64,000 nucleotides of DNA from Lepraria neglecta (Eukaryota > Ascomycota > Lecanoromycetes > Lecanorales > Stereocaulaceae): assembly GCA_033220425.1 (NCBI GenBank), contig CM065650.1, forward strand, positions 4,340,001-4,404,000. The letters run 5' to 3'. The notes below the pieces were generated by a model. The model was given only the letters and a program-made list of their open reading frames with translations, did not search any database and was not told the DNA's origin. Of the stretch, positions 49,462 to 61,239 are shown piece after piece. Made by a program: the position numbers and the translations under genes. Positions within the stretch are counted from its first letter, which is position 1. The number at the start of each line of letters is the position of its first letter.

Positions 49462-50117
49462 CTCTGTTGGGGGCCATAGACGGTTTTGCTATGAAATTCA
49501 AAGAGTCAAAGATGAGGGACATTTTGGGTTCTAGTTCCCTGTATGTTTATGGCTGAGCTGTGAGAGGCCGTCGCGCCTGCTTCAAAACTTTCAGAGATCA
49601 AGGGCAAGAGCTAGTCATCAGCTTTCCATGGCCTCAAAGCGGCTGAATCTCCGGAGGAAGGAACCATTCAACATGGGTCCGACGACTCTTCCTGCCTCTG
49701 TCAGGCTTTACACTTGAGGAAGGAGTAGGCTTAGCGGCCCAACAATCTTGTCTACTTGTTTTCGTTGGATTCCTTCTACTTCTTTCATCCATTCGACCCA
49801 CTTTTCAGCAAGGAGTCAGACTATTCTTTACACTCGTTTCATTGGCAAACAGTCCTATCTTTCGTCTTACTCTGCTTCTTGAGCATTGAGTCTGGCCTGC
49901 AGCCCACCTTCTGAGTCCCTTTACACTGCATCTGCCTGAGCTTGGGGGAGCCTCCTGGTAGAAGTCCAAACGACTGTGCCATACCGGTAGGTCATGTTGA
50001 AAATGCTTCAGTGTTTTCAGGCTAATAAAACATTTTGAATAGACACGGTCTGATACTATCGGTTCGGATCAAAGCACAGGAACATCTCATCGACGCCCTT
50101 GTATGCCCGGAGCAACC
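49462..50117. other. Intergenic, nothing recognised
   Basis: Downstream flank of the chitinase. CT-rich in parts (49690-49850). No gene or repeat seen. Confidence 0.4.
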
Positions 50118-50927
50118 ATGTTCGCCTACTAGATACTCCTTGCGGTCTTTCTTTCCTTTCTGGCAAAAGCTGAGGATGCCAACTTCACCATGAGTGCCTG
50201 GGACAGCCAAACGTGACTCTACACCATCGGCGCCTGGGCTGGACATCTCTATGACGGATTCATCCCGAGGCATGACGTTTTCAACACCACCAAGTGCTAT
50301 TGCCAGGACGAAGATGACATGAGTGATCCCAGATATGGCTACTACTACCTGTTCAGCTATTGAAATTCCCAGTTCAAACGTAGCTACTCTGCGTCATGGA
50401 ATTGTAGCACCGCGGGCCCGGACTCTTTCAATCCAAGCGATGTGAATATCAAGCCTGCTCAGTGCGTGGACTGGGTCTACAAAAGTTTAACATCGTGCAG
50501 CACTTCCACGGATGGGAACATCTTCTGCTTCTAGCTTGATGATCCTAAGCCATACGTTGCCAGCGGTTCTCATTACCTCTCCAAGGCGAACAGTTCATTC
50601 GAGTTCAATAAATCCTGGCAAAAGCTCCTGCAGACCTCGTCCGACTACATGTGTCCTATGCAATCACTGACGAATTGCGCGAAATATTGCAAGGAAGAGT
50701 TGGGAATGGAGACTGTGGAGGACCCACCGAGTCCGCTTTTGCCATTGACATTTGGGCTCGGCATAGATGCTAAGCTGTACAATGGCGGCCAGAGCTTTGA
50801 GAACCTGATTGACGTTACTGCGGTGCCAGAAGGCGGGTCGGATTCTACCAGCATTGGATCCCTGCTCAACTTGCCGTTCAGTGCGGCCATGGTACTGGCA
50901 CTGGCGCTGGCGCTGGGTATGATGTGA
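50118..50927 (+). pseudogene. Decayed GPI-anchored Cys-rich secreted protein gene
   Basis: One uninterrupted reading phase of about 270 codons starts at an ATG (50118-50120) and carries a signal-peptide core (ILLAVFLSFLAKA). Several Cys-containing segments follow (TKCYCQDEDDMSD, SASWNCSTAGPD, AQCVDWVYKSLTSC, YMCPMQSLTNCAKYC). The end is a typical GPI-attachment tail (small residues followed by FSAAMVLALALALGMM). The frame contains about four stops but no frameshift. No named family recognised. It looks like a surface protein gene that decayed by point change. Confidence 0.55.
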
Positions 50928-51263
50928 ACTCGGACTTGGGAGGAGAGAATCATTGACTTTTGACCGAGGCGTGTGTTATCATAGTAGCACTGTGGCAGCG
51001 CCACGAAAATAGAATCGAAAAGTCTGCTAGTCATACCGTACTTGTTTCGTTCCCTATCTCACGATATTCATTGTAGAAGATGTAGAGTCCCAGAATTTTG
51101 CCGAGTGTATCTCCATCTGCACGTATCCCATGGAATCCCAAGCTTTCCATTAAGGCCCCCTACAAAGCTTCGAAATTTACTGCTCTAGGGCAACGATCTA
51201 TCTTCACACAATTCCATGGTATTGCAACGGTAGCCTCAGAATTTGTATGCTTCGACAGGCTTC
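50928..51263. other. Intergenic, promoter side of VPS53
   Basis: No gene recognised. Short flank between the decayed surface-protein gene and VPS53. Confidence 0.4.
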
Positions 51264-53970
51264 ATGCCGCAGCTGAACGGGGACACAGCGTATCTAGGCT
51301 CCTTAGATTCCGGTACTGTCGACAACATCAGAACAGAATTCACTACTAACAGTTCCAACAGCCAACTATGACCCAATCGAGCACCTCAACGCCATTTTCT
51401 CCAGTCCCTCAAGCCTCTCCTCCGTATCCAAGACCTCAAAAGCTCTCCGCACCTACCAACATGAACTCGATGACGAGATCGCTGCCCGCGTGCAGCAGCA
51501 ATCAGCCTCCGATGTCGACAGCGTCAAGCGAATACAAGCAGCCAAAGCGGACCTCGCTGGGCTCTTCCAGAAGGTCGAGGGCGTCAGGCAGCGGGCTATT
51601 GAGACAGAGGAAGCGATAACAGAGATGACGGCCGATATTAAGAGGCTGGACAACACCAAGAAGAATCTTACGCTTTCGATGACGGCCTTGAAGAGGTTGC
51701 AGATGCTCACTATGGCCTACGAGCAGCTACGGGGACTCAGCAGCTCTAGGCAATACAGGGAATGTGCACAGCTCCTACAGGCGGTCATACAGCTTATGGC
51801 CCATTTCAAATCCTACCGCTCGATTGACCAGATTGCTACGCTTAGCAGAAACGTCTCGGATCTACAACGGGAAATGCTCGAGCAGGTATGCGAGGACTTC
51901 GAGATCACGTTTGCAAAGGCGGAGGTGGGACAACGAAGGGGCATGCTGGCAGAGGCTTGCTTGGTTATGGATGCTTTGGGGGATAATGCACGATCGAGGC
52001 TTATTACTTGGTACTGCAATACGCAACTACGGGAGTATCGCCAATTGTTTAGGGGTAGTGAAGAGGCTGGGTCGCTAGACAATATATCGAGGAGATATTC
52101 GTGGTTCAAGAGGATGTTGAAGACATACGACGACGAGCATGCGGCATTGTTTCCTCCATCTTGGCGTGTCAATGAGCTCTTAGCCAATGCATTCTGCGAG
52201 GGGACACGAGAGGACTTCAAAGGTATTCTACAGAGATCGGCACGAAGATCGGATGGGCAGACTTTGGACGTGGACCTCCTACTTTCTTGCCTTCAGGAGA
52301 CTCTCGATTTTGAACATGGCCTTGAGCGACGGTTCACGAATACATCTCGGGCCTCGATGGACACCTTGAGCTCGAATGACGAGAAGTCACCTATCTTCAG
52401 CCAGGCTATATCCGAAGCATTCGAACCCTATCTGAGTATATGGGTTGAGGTACAGGACAAGCACCTATCTACTATGATCCCCAAATATCGCTCACAACCA
52501 CCGAGGCAGCTGGACGAGGAGTTCTCTCCGCAGATGGTTATTTCGTCTTCGACCGAGCTATTCAGCTTCTATCGTTTGACTCTGGCACAGTGTGCCAAGT
52601 TGTCTCCTGGAGCTCGACTCGTGGAATTGACCAAAGTCTTCGCCAAGTATCTGGACCAGTATGCACAGCAGATCCTCTTATACTATGTCAGTGAGCGGCC
52701 AAGTGGGCAAACGCCGTCGAAGACTCCACAGATTGAGGACTTGGTCCTGGTCCTGAATACCGCTGACTATTGCTATAATACCAGTACGCAATTGGAGGAG
52801 AAGATCAAGAGCAGGATTGATCATGACTTCAAGTCGAGTATCGATCTACAGAGCCAAGCAGACGCGTTTATGGGCATTGCAAGCGCGACGGTCCGAGCTC
52901 TAGTACGAAGAGTGGAGGTCGATACTGAGCCTATTTGGCGAGAGATGCGCAACACAGGCTGGAGTAAGATGGAGAGCGTTGGCGACCAGAGTTCATACGT
53001 TGGCGAGATGCTCTCCAGGATCAAGACCAGGGCGACAGAGATTTTAGGGATGCTGCATAAACAACAATATGCCAGAGCGTTTTGTGATAATGTCGTTGAG
53101 CTGACTGCCAATGCCTACATCGCAAACATCTTCCAATGTAGACCCATTTCAGAAGTTGGCGCTGAGCAGGTTCGCCCCCTCTTCTGAACAAAATCCCAAT
53201 ACCGAATACTAAACAATCTCCAGATGCTCCTCGACACCTACGTCCTAAAAAAGGGCTTCGAAGACCTTCTCACCCTCACCTCTCCACCAAACACACCAAC
53301 ACCGCCAGGTTACATCAAACGCGTAGCCCAATCCATGTCCCGCCTCGACCCCATCCTCAAAACCCTCCAAGTCCGCCCCTCACCCCCCGAAGCCCTAGTT
53401 CAAGCCTACCTAATCCACATCGCCGATAAAACTGACGCCAACTTCCGAAAAATCCTCGACCTAAAGGGCATCAGAAAGCAAGACCAAGCTCACCTCGTTG
53501 AGTTATTCCAAGCCCATCGCGCGAGCCCACGAAATGAAGGGTTGCAGCAATCGTCTCCCATCCTTACGCCTTTAGTCGTCGGAGGAGCAACAGGTGGAGG
53601 AGGTGGTGTCCACATACCCACCGGCCTCCCCTCCCTCTCCACAGCGGCCTCCCTCAGCACCTCAAACCTTCCGGCCCGTTTTGACCCCTCGACTTTCGGC
53701 AGCGCGATAATGACAGCCGCTCGAGACGGAGTCGATCGTTTCGGTACGCCCGCACTAGGGAGCATGGCGAATACGCCTGCGGATTCGAGAATGGCGAGTC
53801 CGCCGCCGATGGGGAGGAGGGCGCAGAGTCCGGATATTCCGCCGTTGCAAGGGGGTAATTTAAATGTAGGTGATAATTTGAGGAATATTGGGAAGTTTTT
53901 TAAACGGGATGTTGGGGGATTTGGACGGTTTGGTGGTGGTGGTGGTGGTGGACGGGGGGAGGATGGATGA
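51264..53970 (+). CDS. VPS53: GARP complex subunit Vps53
   Basis: Subunit of the Golgi-associated retrograde protein complex that tethers endosome-derived vesicles at the trans-Golgi. Three exons: 51264-51312, 51362-53169 and 53224-53970; 867 residues. The short first exon (MPQLNGDTAYLGSLDS) was placed because it splices in phase onto the conserved ANYDPIEHLNAIFSSPSSL. A coiled-coil follows (residues about 45-130, with TKKNLTLSMTALKRLQMLTMAYEQL), then the helical Vps53 N domain (LEQVCEDFEITF, YSWFKRMLKTYDDEHAALFPPSWRV). The C-terminal part has LLDTYVLKKGFEDLLTL and a Gly/Pro-rich tail ending in a poly-Gly run. It faces SNX4 tail to tail, about 290 bp away. Confidence 0.92.
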
Positions 53971-54257
53971 TGTGGTTTGTATTAGAATTGGTATACATCA
54001 GAGGTTGAAAAAGCTTTGCAGAAGCAATATAGAGACAAAGTCTACTTTGTCATTTCCTTGGGTCGGTTGACACCCTCTTTTCCAAGAATTGGGTTTTCAA
54101 TATATCAATGGAGCATGAACGCATCAAGACTCATGTTCATAAACATTCATATTGAGTCCTACAGACGTGATGTAATTTCATACCAATGTCGATTCTTGCG
54201 AGATTCTCCATGTAAAGGGCCCCTTGGCTGCAAAGGGCTCACACATTCATCCGGCCA

Positions 54258-55727
54258 TTACGTCCCATCCGCTTCTATATCCTTCAGATACCGTTCCCAC
54301 GTCTCAATTACTCCTGTATAAAACTCCACGTGCTTATCCGCCAACCCTCCAAGGCAGTCTCCAAATTCCGCAGCCTTGATCCGTTCAAAGTCTGCAGTTT
54401 CCCTTACCACCTCCCCATCGAACGCCTCCGTCGTTCTCCTTGCATCTTCGACTTCTCTGATCAGCTTTTCTATTTGCATCTCCAACTTCCGTACCCTCTC
54501 CCGTCTCGACTGTTCATGATCCACACCCCTCACATCTTCAATCTTCGAGCGTATGAAGCCCGTAGGGCCTTGTGAGGTGTATGGAGAGGAAGCGAGGATA
54601 TCACGGTCGTAGGAAGCTTTGTTAAGGTATTCAGTCAGGCCTTCGTAGTCGAGTTGTTTCTGCTCGCGAGACTTGAGCAGCGCTTTTAGCGAGGTGGTGT
54701 AGGCTTCCATGTCTCTCAAACTACCCAGGTAATTCCGATCCGTGTGATCTTTCAGGCCTGTTATCCCTTTGGCGGTTTGTTCGACGCTCTGTGCGAATGC
54801 GTGCACAGGGTCTTCTACACCGGGTTCGAGGGTAGCTAGTTTCATGAATTGGATCGAGAGGTCGTTATAGTCTGCTTCGAGATCTCCTTCGCGGCGGGCC
54901 AAGCGCGCGATGATGCGGGAGACGTGGCCGAGGTCTTCATCTAGTTTGTCTGCTTTCTCCCGCACTTCTATGAAGCGTTTATCTGGTTTGTGGACTTTGG
55001 AGAAGGCGTTGACAAAGGTGTCAGCGAAGTTGTCGAAGACGGATGTGCCTTGTTCAGAGACGCTGACGCTGCGTTTCGGATGCGAGCGCATCGTTGCGTT
55101 CCAGTCTGATGATTCGAGGAAGATGGTTAGGAGGGCGGCGCGGCGGAGCGTGGGGTGGAGGGCGAGGCGTTTGAGGAAACGGTGCAGGGAGTGGGCACGG
55201 CGGTGGGTAAAGTCTGGACCGAAGCGGTCGCCTCGGACGTATTCCATTTTGTGCTTGTCTGGGAGTGGGGGAACGGCGCATTGGGGGTATTCGCGGCAGA
55301 GGTATTTGTAGAGGAATACGAAGTCTGTGAAGCGTCGGCGGACTTGGCTAGTGGGTTTTTGGAAGGATGCGAAGTCAGTCTGTATGTCAAAATGTTAGCT
55401 AGGGTAGATTTATACGGGTGTGAAGTAGAGCCTGGGACGTACGTTCGTGGTGACCCGGTACGAGACGAAGGCATCTTTGGTCCCATCATTCTCCTTCTGA
55501 GGCTTGTCGACCGTACATTCCAGCCTGCCATCGCCAATCCCTGCCAAATCCACAGCATCCGCCTGTGGTCCTGCCTGTTGTGAACCATGGCTCGCTTTTC
55601 GTTTTCCACTCGCATTTGCTCCGTAGACTGGCTCCCCTGGCTCCTTTGATACCGCCGTGTTCGGCCGCGAGGCTTCATTATCGGCTTCGTCGTTCTGCCA
55701 TGATACGCTATCGAAGTCATTGTCCAT
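54258..55727 (-). CDS. SNX4: Sorting nexin 4 / Atg24 (PX-BAR)
   Basis: PX-BAR sorting nexin for endosome-to-Golgi recycling, for example of v-SNAREs, and for selective autophagy. Two exons, 55443-55727 and 54258-55379, phase 0; 468 residues. An acidic disordered N-terminus (MDNDFDSVSWQNDEADN) precedes the PX domain. Its phosphoinositide-binding Arg lies in RRRFTDFVFLYKYL, and HRRAHSLHRFLKRLALHP carries the second basic site. The BAR region follows with FDNFADTFVNAFSKVHKPDKRF, heptad-like helices and the terminal ADKHVEFYTGVIETWERYL typical of Snx4. The domain pair and motif wording separate it from Snx41/42 and Vps5/17. Confidence 0.92.
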
Positions 55728-56245
55728 GAAGCTGTGAGGTGTTCGACCAGGCTCCGAAGCCGGCCCTAGCGGTTCTGTGGTTGCTGTGTTGTAAGAAGGG
55801 GCTCCGAGATGCGAGGGTCGTCTAAAGCTTTGTATTCCTCAGCAACAGCGAACAGAAAAACTCTCCTTGGGCGTGTGAAGTCGTGCAGTTCATGGGTGAA
55901 TGGGATTGTAGTGGTGGAGGGCGGAGGCAGTGAAGAGCTGCAACCTCCCTGGGTAGATCATCGGCGCTAGCAACTGCCTGCATATCAAACCTGCAGGTGT
56001 CAATGGTCGCTTGACGCTTTTACCGGGGATTTGACATGTGTTTACTAAATTCGTACAGCATGTTCATCATCTAAGTCTATTCTAATGCGAGTCGGGGAAT
56101 GCCAACCCCGATGCAAGCGCCTGCAATGCTGAGCACCAATTCCATGATTCTTATCAACGCAAAGACAGTGGGCGTCCCAATGCAAAATCTTCATCAGGCC
56201 GGCTGAGATTGGTAAGATCCAAATTTCTTGGAGCGTATCCGGATA
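55728..56245. other. Intergenic SNX4 / TVP38
   Basis: SNX4 5' flank and TVP38 3' flank. No gene, repeat or RNA recognised. Confidence 0.4.
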
Positions 56246-57520
56246 TTACCGATGGGGAGTCTGCTTGTCGAGGCAAATCGCTTCCTCTTCTTCGTCCCCA
56301 TCACCATATTTGAAGATGTCATCTTCGTCTTCTGTATACTCATCATGGTAACCTCCAGAGGCTCCTTCACGATCTAAGAAATCGATTTGATCATCTCGAA
56401 TCCGAGTAGCCGTAGCTGCCTGCTCCTCAATGTCGTCCGAGAAATCTCCGCTTTGCGCGCTTGGTTGCCGGTTGTTGGCTCTCTCCTCAGCTTCAATTTG
56501 CCGTGAACGAGCCAGAGTCCTAAGCACGATAAGCAGGGGATGGTTTCATTTGAGCCGGTAGAGCATACCTTTTGTAGATGAACCAGCCCGTGAACACGCC
56601 TAGTAATACACCAAAGATGATACCGGCCCAATTGATTATTTTTGTCCCCGTATCCATTTTCTCCCCGCTCTTGGCAATGACCGCTAGCCTCGATCCAATG
56701 AAGATAGCAATCAACAACTTTGGTGTCGCAGCTGCTGTTGCAGCGGCGAACATCAGTGGTTGTACTGTTGGGAACGTGGAGATGGCTCCATTCGAGATGC
56801 TATAGGGCAGCGGACAGAGACGGATCATGACCAAGAGCTTTAGGCCGTCATGCTTGAGGACCAGTGACAAAGCTTCGAATCTTCTGTCATTTGCAACAAG
56901 TCGACCGACGAAATTTGAGAGCAGCGTTCGAGAGACGATGAATGAGCAAGTCGATCCTACTATGGTCGCGGAAGCAACGATAGGCCAGCTGTCTTCGAGT
57001 CAGCTGTCTTTACTCCTCATGCAACCAAATAGGTGACATTGCAGGCTCACCCCATTGGGAAGCCGTAGACGAAGCCGGCCAGGGTCAGACATGTTGAATA
57101 GCCTATTACCGGAGGAAACGCAGTAGTGAAGGTCATGGCCCAAAGTATCAGCCACCCTCCTCTTAGGTTCTTCCATTTCTCTGCCACTGGCTCCATCCAC
57201 GCGAATATCTTTTCACTAAAGACAAGGAACAATATGGCTAGGACGATCGTGATAACGCCGGCAACGAACGACAGTGCCTTCTGCCACGGCGTCATACCGT
57301 CTACCATTTTGAAACCTCGCCGCCATGCTCTTTCAGCGTTGATGATGGTCTTATCCCTCCAACTTGATCCTCGACGACCGAAAGATTGGTTGTTCCTGGT
57401 CAGCGATCCGCTCGTTCGGCGCCGAGTCCATGGTGCTTGCGTGCTTGAGTGGGACAGGTTCGGAGATCTCGGGGGCGATACGGGCAGAGCTAATGCTCTA
57501 GCGGTAGAATCGTAGCTCAT
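56246..57520 (-). CDS. TVP38: Tvp38/TMEM64-family Golgi membrane protein
   Basis: Polytopic membrane protein of late Golgi/Tlg2 vesicles, DedA/VTT superfamily. Three exons: 57051-57520, 56569-56988 and 56246-56519; 387 residues. Hydrophobic segments occur at about 80-100 ([19 protein letters not shown]), 125-155 and in exon 2. Family signatures are [25 protein letters not shown] followed across the first splice by [16 protein letters not shown], and [24 protein letters not shown]. The C-terminus is a cytosolic acidic tail ([17 protein letters not shown]). Phase agreement at both introns is exact. Role likely in vesicle trafficking or lipid scrambling, inferred from the superfamily. Confidence 0.92.
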
Positions 57521-58693
57521 GACCCTGAGGATCTGGCTCTGAAATGCGCCGATATTGTTATTGTTGTTGTATGGAAGCCTGCAGGAAAGTTGTCATCAGT
57601 GAAGTCAACGAGTCAGCCTCACTGCGCTAAGAAGCGGATGGTACCGTTCCTGCCGCAGGTAGTGCCAGACTTGAAACAATATATTCCCGGTCTCCACAAA
57701 GTCTAGCTCGAATATCGACAATCTGTTTCTTCTAGAACAGATAAGATGAGATTGTCGTATCCCACCATCAAGCTGATACCTTGACAGACGCAACAGATGC
57801 GTTGTTGAGGTTAAGAATGCTGCTACTGACAGTATCTCGAGTGCCACAGCCTCAGCATGCGGTCAAAATATGAGACTTGATGGATATTGAATTCCATTCC
57901 TTTAATGGTCTCTTAGCACGGATACCATTTGCAACACGTACGTGCAATTGGAGCGCAGTATGTCAGGGTCTTTCTAGACTCTGCCGAATATCTGCAGGAT
58001 GTACTGATGTAAGTGCGATTGCAGCACTGAGTATTGTTTCACGAGATCTCAAGCCCTGCCCGCCAAGTGTTGGACACTTCTTTGACCAATTTGACTCCGT
58101 AACAAATGCCTGCCGTGCCTCGTTTCCCCAAGGGTGGTGGGCTGAGCAATCTATGACTATCAAAGCTAGAGTCAACATCGCCGAATGTTGTTTCGTTTGT
58201 TGACCGGATATCGCGCCTCCAAGGTTTGAATCCGACTTGCCCTTCCAACTCTAATCCGCCGACCGTTTTGCTGGCCTCTCGCTGCGCCTCAAAATATGAT
58301 CACGTTTCTATGCTTGGCCAACTTTGGGTCGCCTTAAATGTCAAGCAGACACCTATCCGACCCTCTAGGAGACCCCTTCGCTGGCACGAGTGCGTAAGAT
58401 CCGGAGATCTATACCCCTTTCGTTGCCGCTTCGAAGTATGTTGTCTGCGATTGTGCTGCGTCTACTCCCACATCTGCGCGATCCTCAGCTACCACTTTCC
58501 AATCTTATCTTAGTTTTACACCTGCATTGCGTGATGTTCCTTAGCCTTCATCTTTGGGAGAGGGTGTGCAAGCGACGATGCCCTGGTTTCCGGCGAGGGA
58601 AAGGAGAAAATAATCACTTAATTAACTCATTGTTTCCACGTCAGGCAGTGCCAAGCTCCATAACAGGCATTCTTCTCACACACAGTTTATAGC
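57521..58693. other. Intergenic, TVP38 promoter side
   Basis: About 1.2 kb between divergent loci. Frames of 60-110 codons are present but carry no motif. CT-rich just before 58694. Confidence 0.4.
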
Positions 58694-59801
58694 ATGGCTA
58701 CATTTCGTCACTGTCTTTCAGGAGCTCTTGCCTTTGCGTTCTATTCATCAGTGCAGGCACAGATAAACTTGTCTAAGATTCCTGTAGCATCATGCGCCGG
58801 CAATGTCATATCAGGAATCGCAACCTACTCTACGGCTATGTACTTTCCAACAGAACAGTCACCGAGAATTCCTGCCGGTAACTTCTAGGCTCAGAGCGGT
58901 GCTATTTAGGAGTTCTCGACCGACACACCTGGAGTTAAATTTGGGTATGCTGCGATACCAGCAGTAGGGGCACCATCGGCAGATGTACCCCAAGCGGATA
59001 TAGACGCCATTAAGATCGATGACAGCAGTACAGTGTGGACACTTAGTGTGCCAACTCCGTCTGTTGGGGAACATGACATCGTTTTTGGGTTGGCGACACC
59101 TTCAGCGGCAGCTTCCTCGTCCTCCACTGCGGGAACAGATACGACTGATGCTCCACCAATAACCGGTATTCTCGATACTAATCTCCAGATTGTGGGCTCA
59201 CCAATTACAACAACAGCAACGGATGCAACCCCAGCCAAACGCAGGCCAGATAGGCCTTTCGCAGTCCCTTTACCTCAATCTGTAAAAGCCAAGCGTCATC
59301 CCCCTGTTGGAGCCAAATTCAGGAGAGCACCCCAAGCGGATTCAACTCCTGTGGGCCAGTATCACCTTATCATTACAGGAGCTTATCCTTGCGCAGACGA
59401 GCCTGGTCTTGGTCTTCAGCCTCAACCTACCCCGACTGGGACCTCTGACCCCGGGCTTGTTGCCGCGTGCTCCCAGAACACCATTCTACCCAATTCAGCA
59501 GCTTGGAGCGCCTATGCTATGAGTGGATCCTTAGCTCCTGATGCATCTTGACACACAGATTGCACACCCATTGTTTGTGGAGATGTCCGAGACGATGGCT
59601 TCGGAAACAATCTTCTTGCACAGCGATTCCTCGCGTACACTGCATACATCAACTTCAGCAACTTCTTCTATTCAATGTGGAATGCTCTTTTCAACGCTGC
59701 AACTTTGGGAATAGGTAGCATTGACAACATCACTACAAAGTTCTTTACAGATACCACTCCCCAAGCGACTTGGGAGCAGATCCTTGGCTTTCTAACCCCA
59801 C

Positions 59802-59937
59802 GTGAGTTATTTTTCCTGGGCTATTATTACCTCATTCATGCCCTCGTTTGAGCCAGAAGTGTTTCCCGGCTCGTGAGACCTATCTTTCGACTCAACTATT
59901 CTCTCAAAAGAGAAATGCTGACTCCAAAATCCTTCAG
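59802..59937 (+). repeat. Intron A, related to the next intron (introner-like)
   Basis: 136-bp phase-1 intron, GTGAGT to TTCAG, in the decayed secreted gene. Its 3' part (from gagccagaag at 59850 onward) matches intron B at 60169-60325 closely, including agacctatct/agacatgtct and aatgctgactcc. An internal GAGCC/GGCTC inverted repeat is present. It is longer than the typical about 50-bp introns of the window. Confidence 0.7.
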
Positions 59938-60168
59938 TCATCACCATAATTTCCTCTGCACTAGCACCGATCATCGGTGCCAGCAGTCTTCTCGTAACAG
60001 CAATGAGTGCCGTTGTAGGCGAGACAAATGCTGGTGGTACCATGGGTGATTTGGCACCAGTGATTGACCAAAGATTCTCTGAGTGCGCACCCCCACTCGC
60101 ATCACGTCAATTTCCTTGCTTATTGTATTACCTATGAAGGGCTGGCAGGATCTCGGATTTTGTTACCG

Positions 60169-60325
60169 GTAAGCACTCTTTCTGAGTTATTATTCCCCCT
60201 TCCATACCCCAGTCTTAGTCGTGAGAACATGTTTCGGGAGCCGGAAGTCCTCTCTGGCTCCTGAGACATGTCTCCCAACTCAATACTCATCTTAAAAGAG
60301 CAATGCTGACTCCGGAATCATGTAG
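60169..60325 (+). repeat. Intron B, related to the previous intron (introner-like)
   Basis: 157-bp phase-1 intron, GTAAGC to TGTAG. It shares with intron A a ttattatt-cc block near its 5' end and a near-continuous 3' block of about 80 bp (from gagccggaag at 60238 to gactccggaatc). The inverted repeat GGAGCC/GGCTCC lies at the same place as in intron A. Exon sequence between the two introns is not similarly duplicated, so this is not a simple exon-intron duplication. Confidence 0.7.
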
Positions 60326-61239
60326 CCTACTTGAAGACTGCCTCAGGAGGGGTACAATCTGGCTACCAGAATTTCATTGGCAACGCATCGGCCGTTGAGT
60401 GGTGCGGCTCTCCATATGGTGACCCAAACGGGGTTCTAGGTAGACAGCAACCACATGAAGGACTTCCAAACGGATCTTTACACCAATTTTCTCAAGACCA
60501 TGGCCTACAGATCAATCAAGTAAGGTGTCCTTCCTCTAATCCGTTAACAGTGCTGACAATGCTGGCTTACTCGCAGCTATCTTTATAATCTACGTACCAT
60601 ACGGAGTCAAAATCAAAGACACGAAGTGCAACTTCGGCGAAGCCAACCAAAGCTATTGCAAGACCCTACAAACAAGCGCTCAAGAGAAAGTGCTCACAGT
60701 CTGCGACGGCATGAACGGCATGGCACGCATCTTCAACGCCAACGTCGGAACCTTTCCAATGGACAGCACGCCAACGAGCTGGGATTCCAACGACCAGATC
60801 TTAGCTGGAACCACATTCGATACGTCCGCAGCAGTCAGAGGATCAGTAGCATCCTGGCTCGCAGGCAATTCCAACTATAACGTCGCTGATCAGTATGCCG
60901 ACCAACTGAATACCGGCAACCTAGACGAAGCTACAGCAACAGCGATCGGTAACCTCGATATCTCCGAGGCTACGGCTGGCTTCTTCAATATCCCTGTTTG
61001 CAAAGTCTTCGACCTTGCTTCTTTTCCGCTTGCTATTGGCCATGGTGCCCGTGCATGCGCTTGTGCGTACACTTCCGCTGTAAGCTGACCCCTCCACCCA
61101 GTCTACCAGTCCCTGGCTTTATGGAATGCTGACGAGGAAAGTATTCTAGAATGGCGGTAAAGCGGGCTCGACGGCACAATTCAGTAAAAATGTCGGTTCG
61201 AAGGTTATAGAAATGGTGGCGCCAGCGCCGGTGCCCTAG

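Larger units (their letters stand above)
58694..61239 (+). pseudogene. Decayed multi-exon secreted-protein gene
   Basis: Starts with ATG and a signal peptide (MATFRHCLSGALAFAFYSSVQA). A long Ser/Thr/Pro-rich part follows, then a segment with FSNFFYSMWNALFNAATLGIGS and a hydrophobic stretch (IISSALAPIIGASSLLVTAMSAVVG). A C-terminal domain (CDGMNGMARIFNANVGTFPMDSTPTSWDSNDQ...SWLAGNS) ends with GSKVIEMVAPAPVP. At least three introns are recognisable by borders and phase: 59802-59937, 60169-60325 and one after 61080. The frame carries several stops and at least one phase shift, so it looks broken. The layout (secreted, large, hydrophobic centre, Cys pairs) recalls lineage-specific fungal secreted proteins; I cannot name the family. 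Confidence 0.55.

Noticed and set aside
54910-55583. Plus-strand frames opposite SNX4
   Set aside because: Antisense shadows of a strongly codon-biased exon; no motif.
58226-58260. tRNA B-box-like string near ggtttgaatcc
   Set aside because: No matching A box, acceptor stem or cloverleaf arms could be drawn around it.
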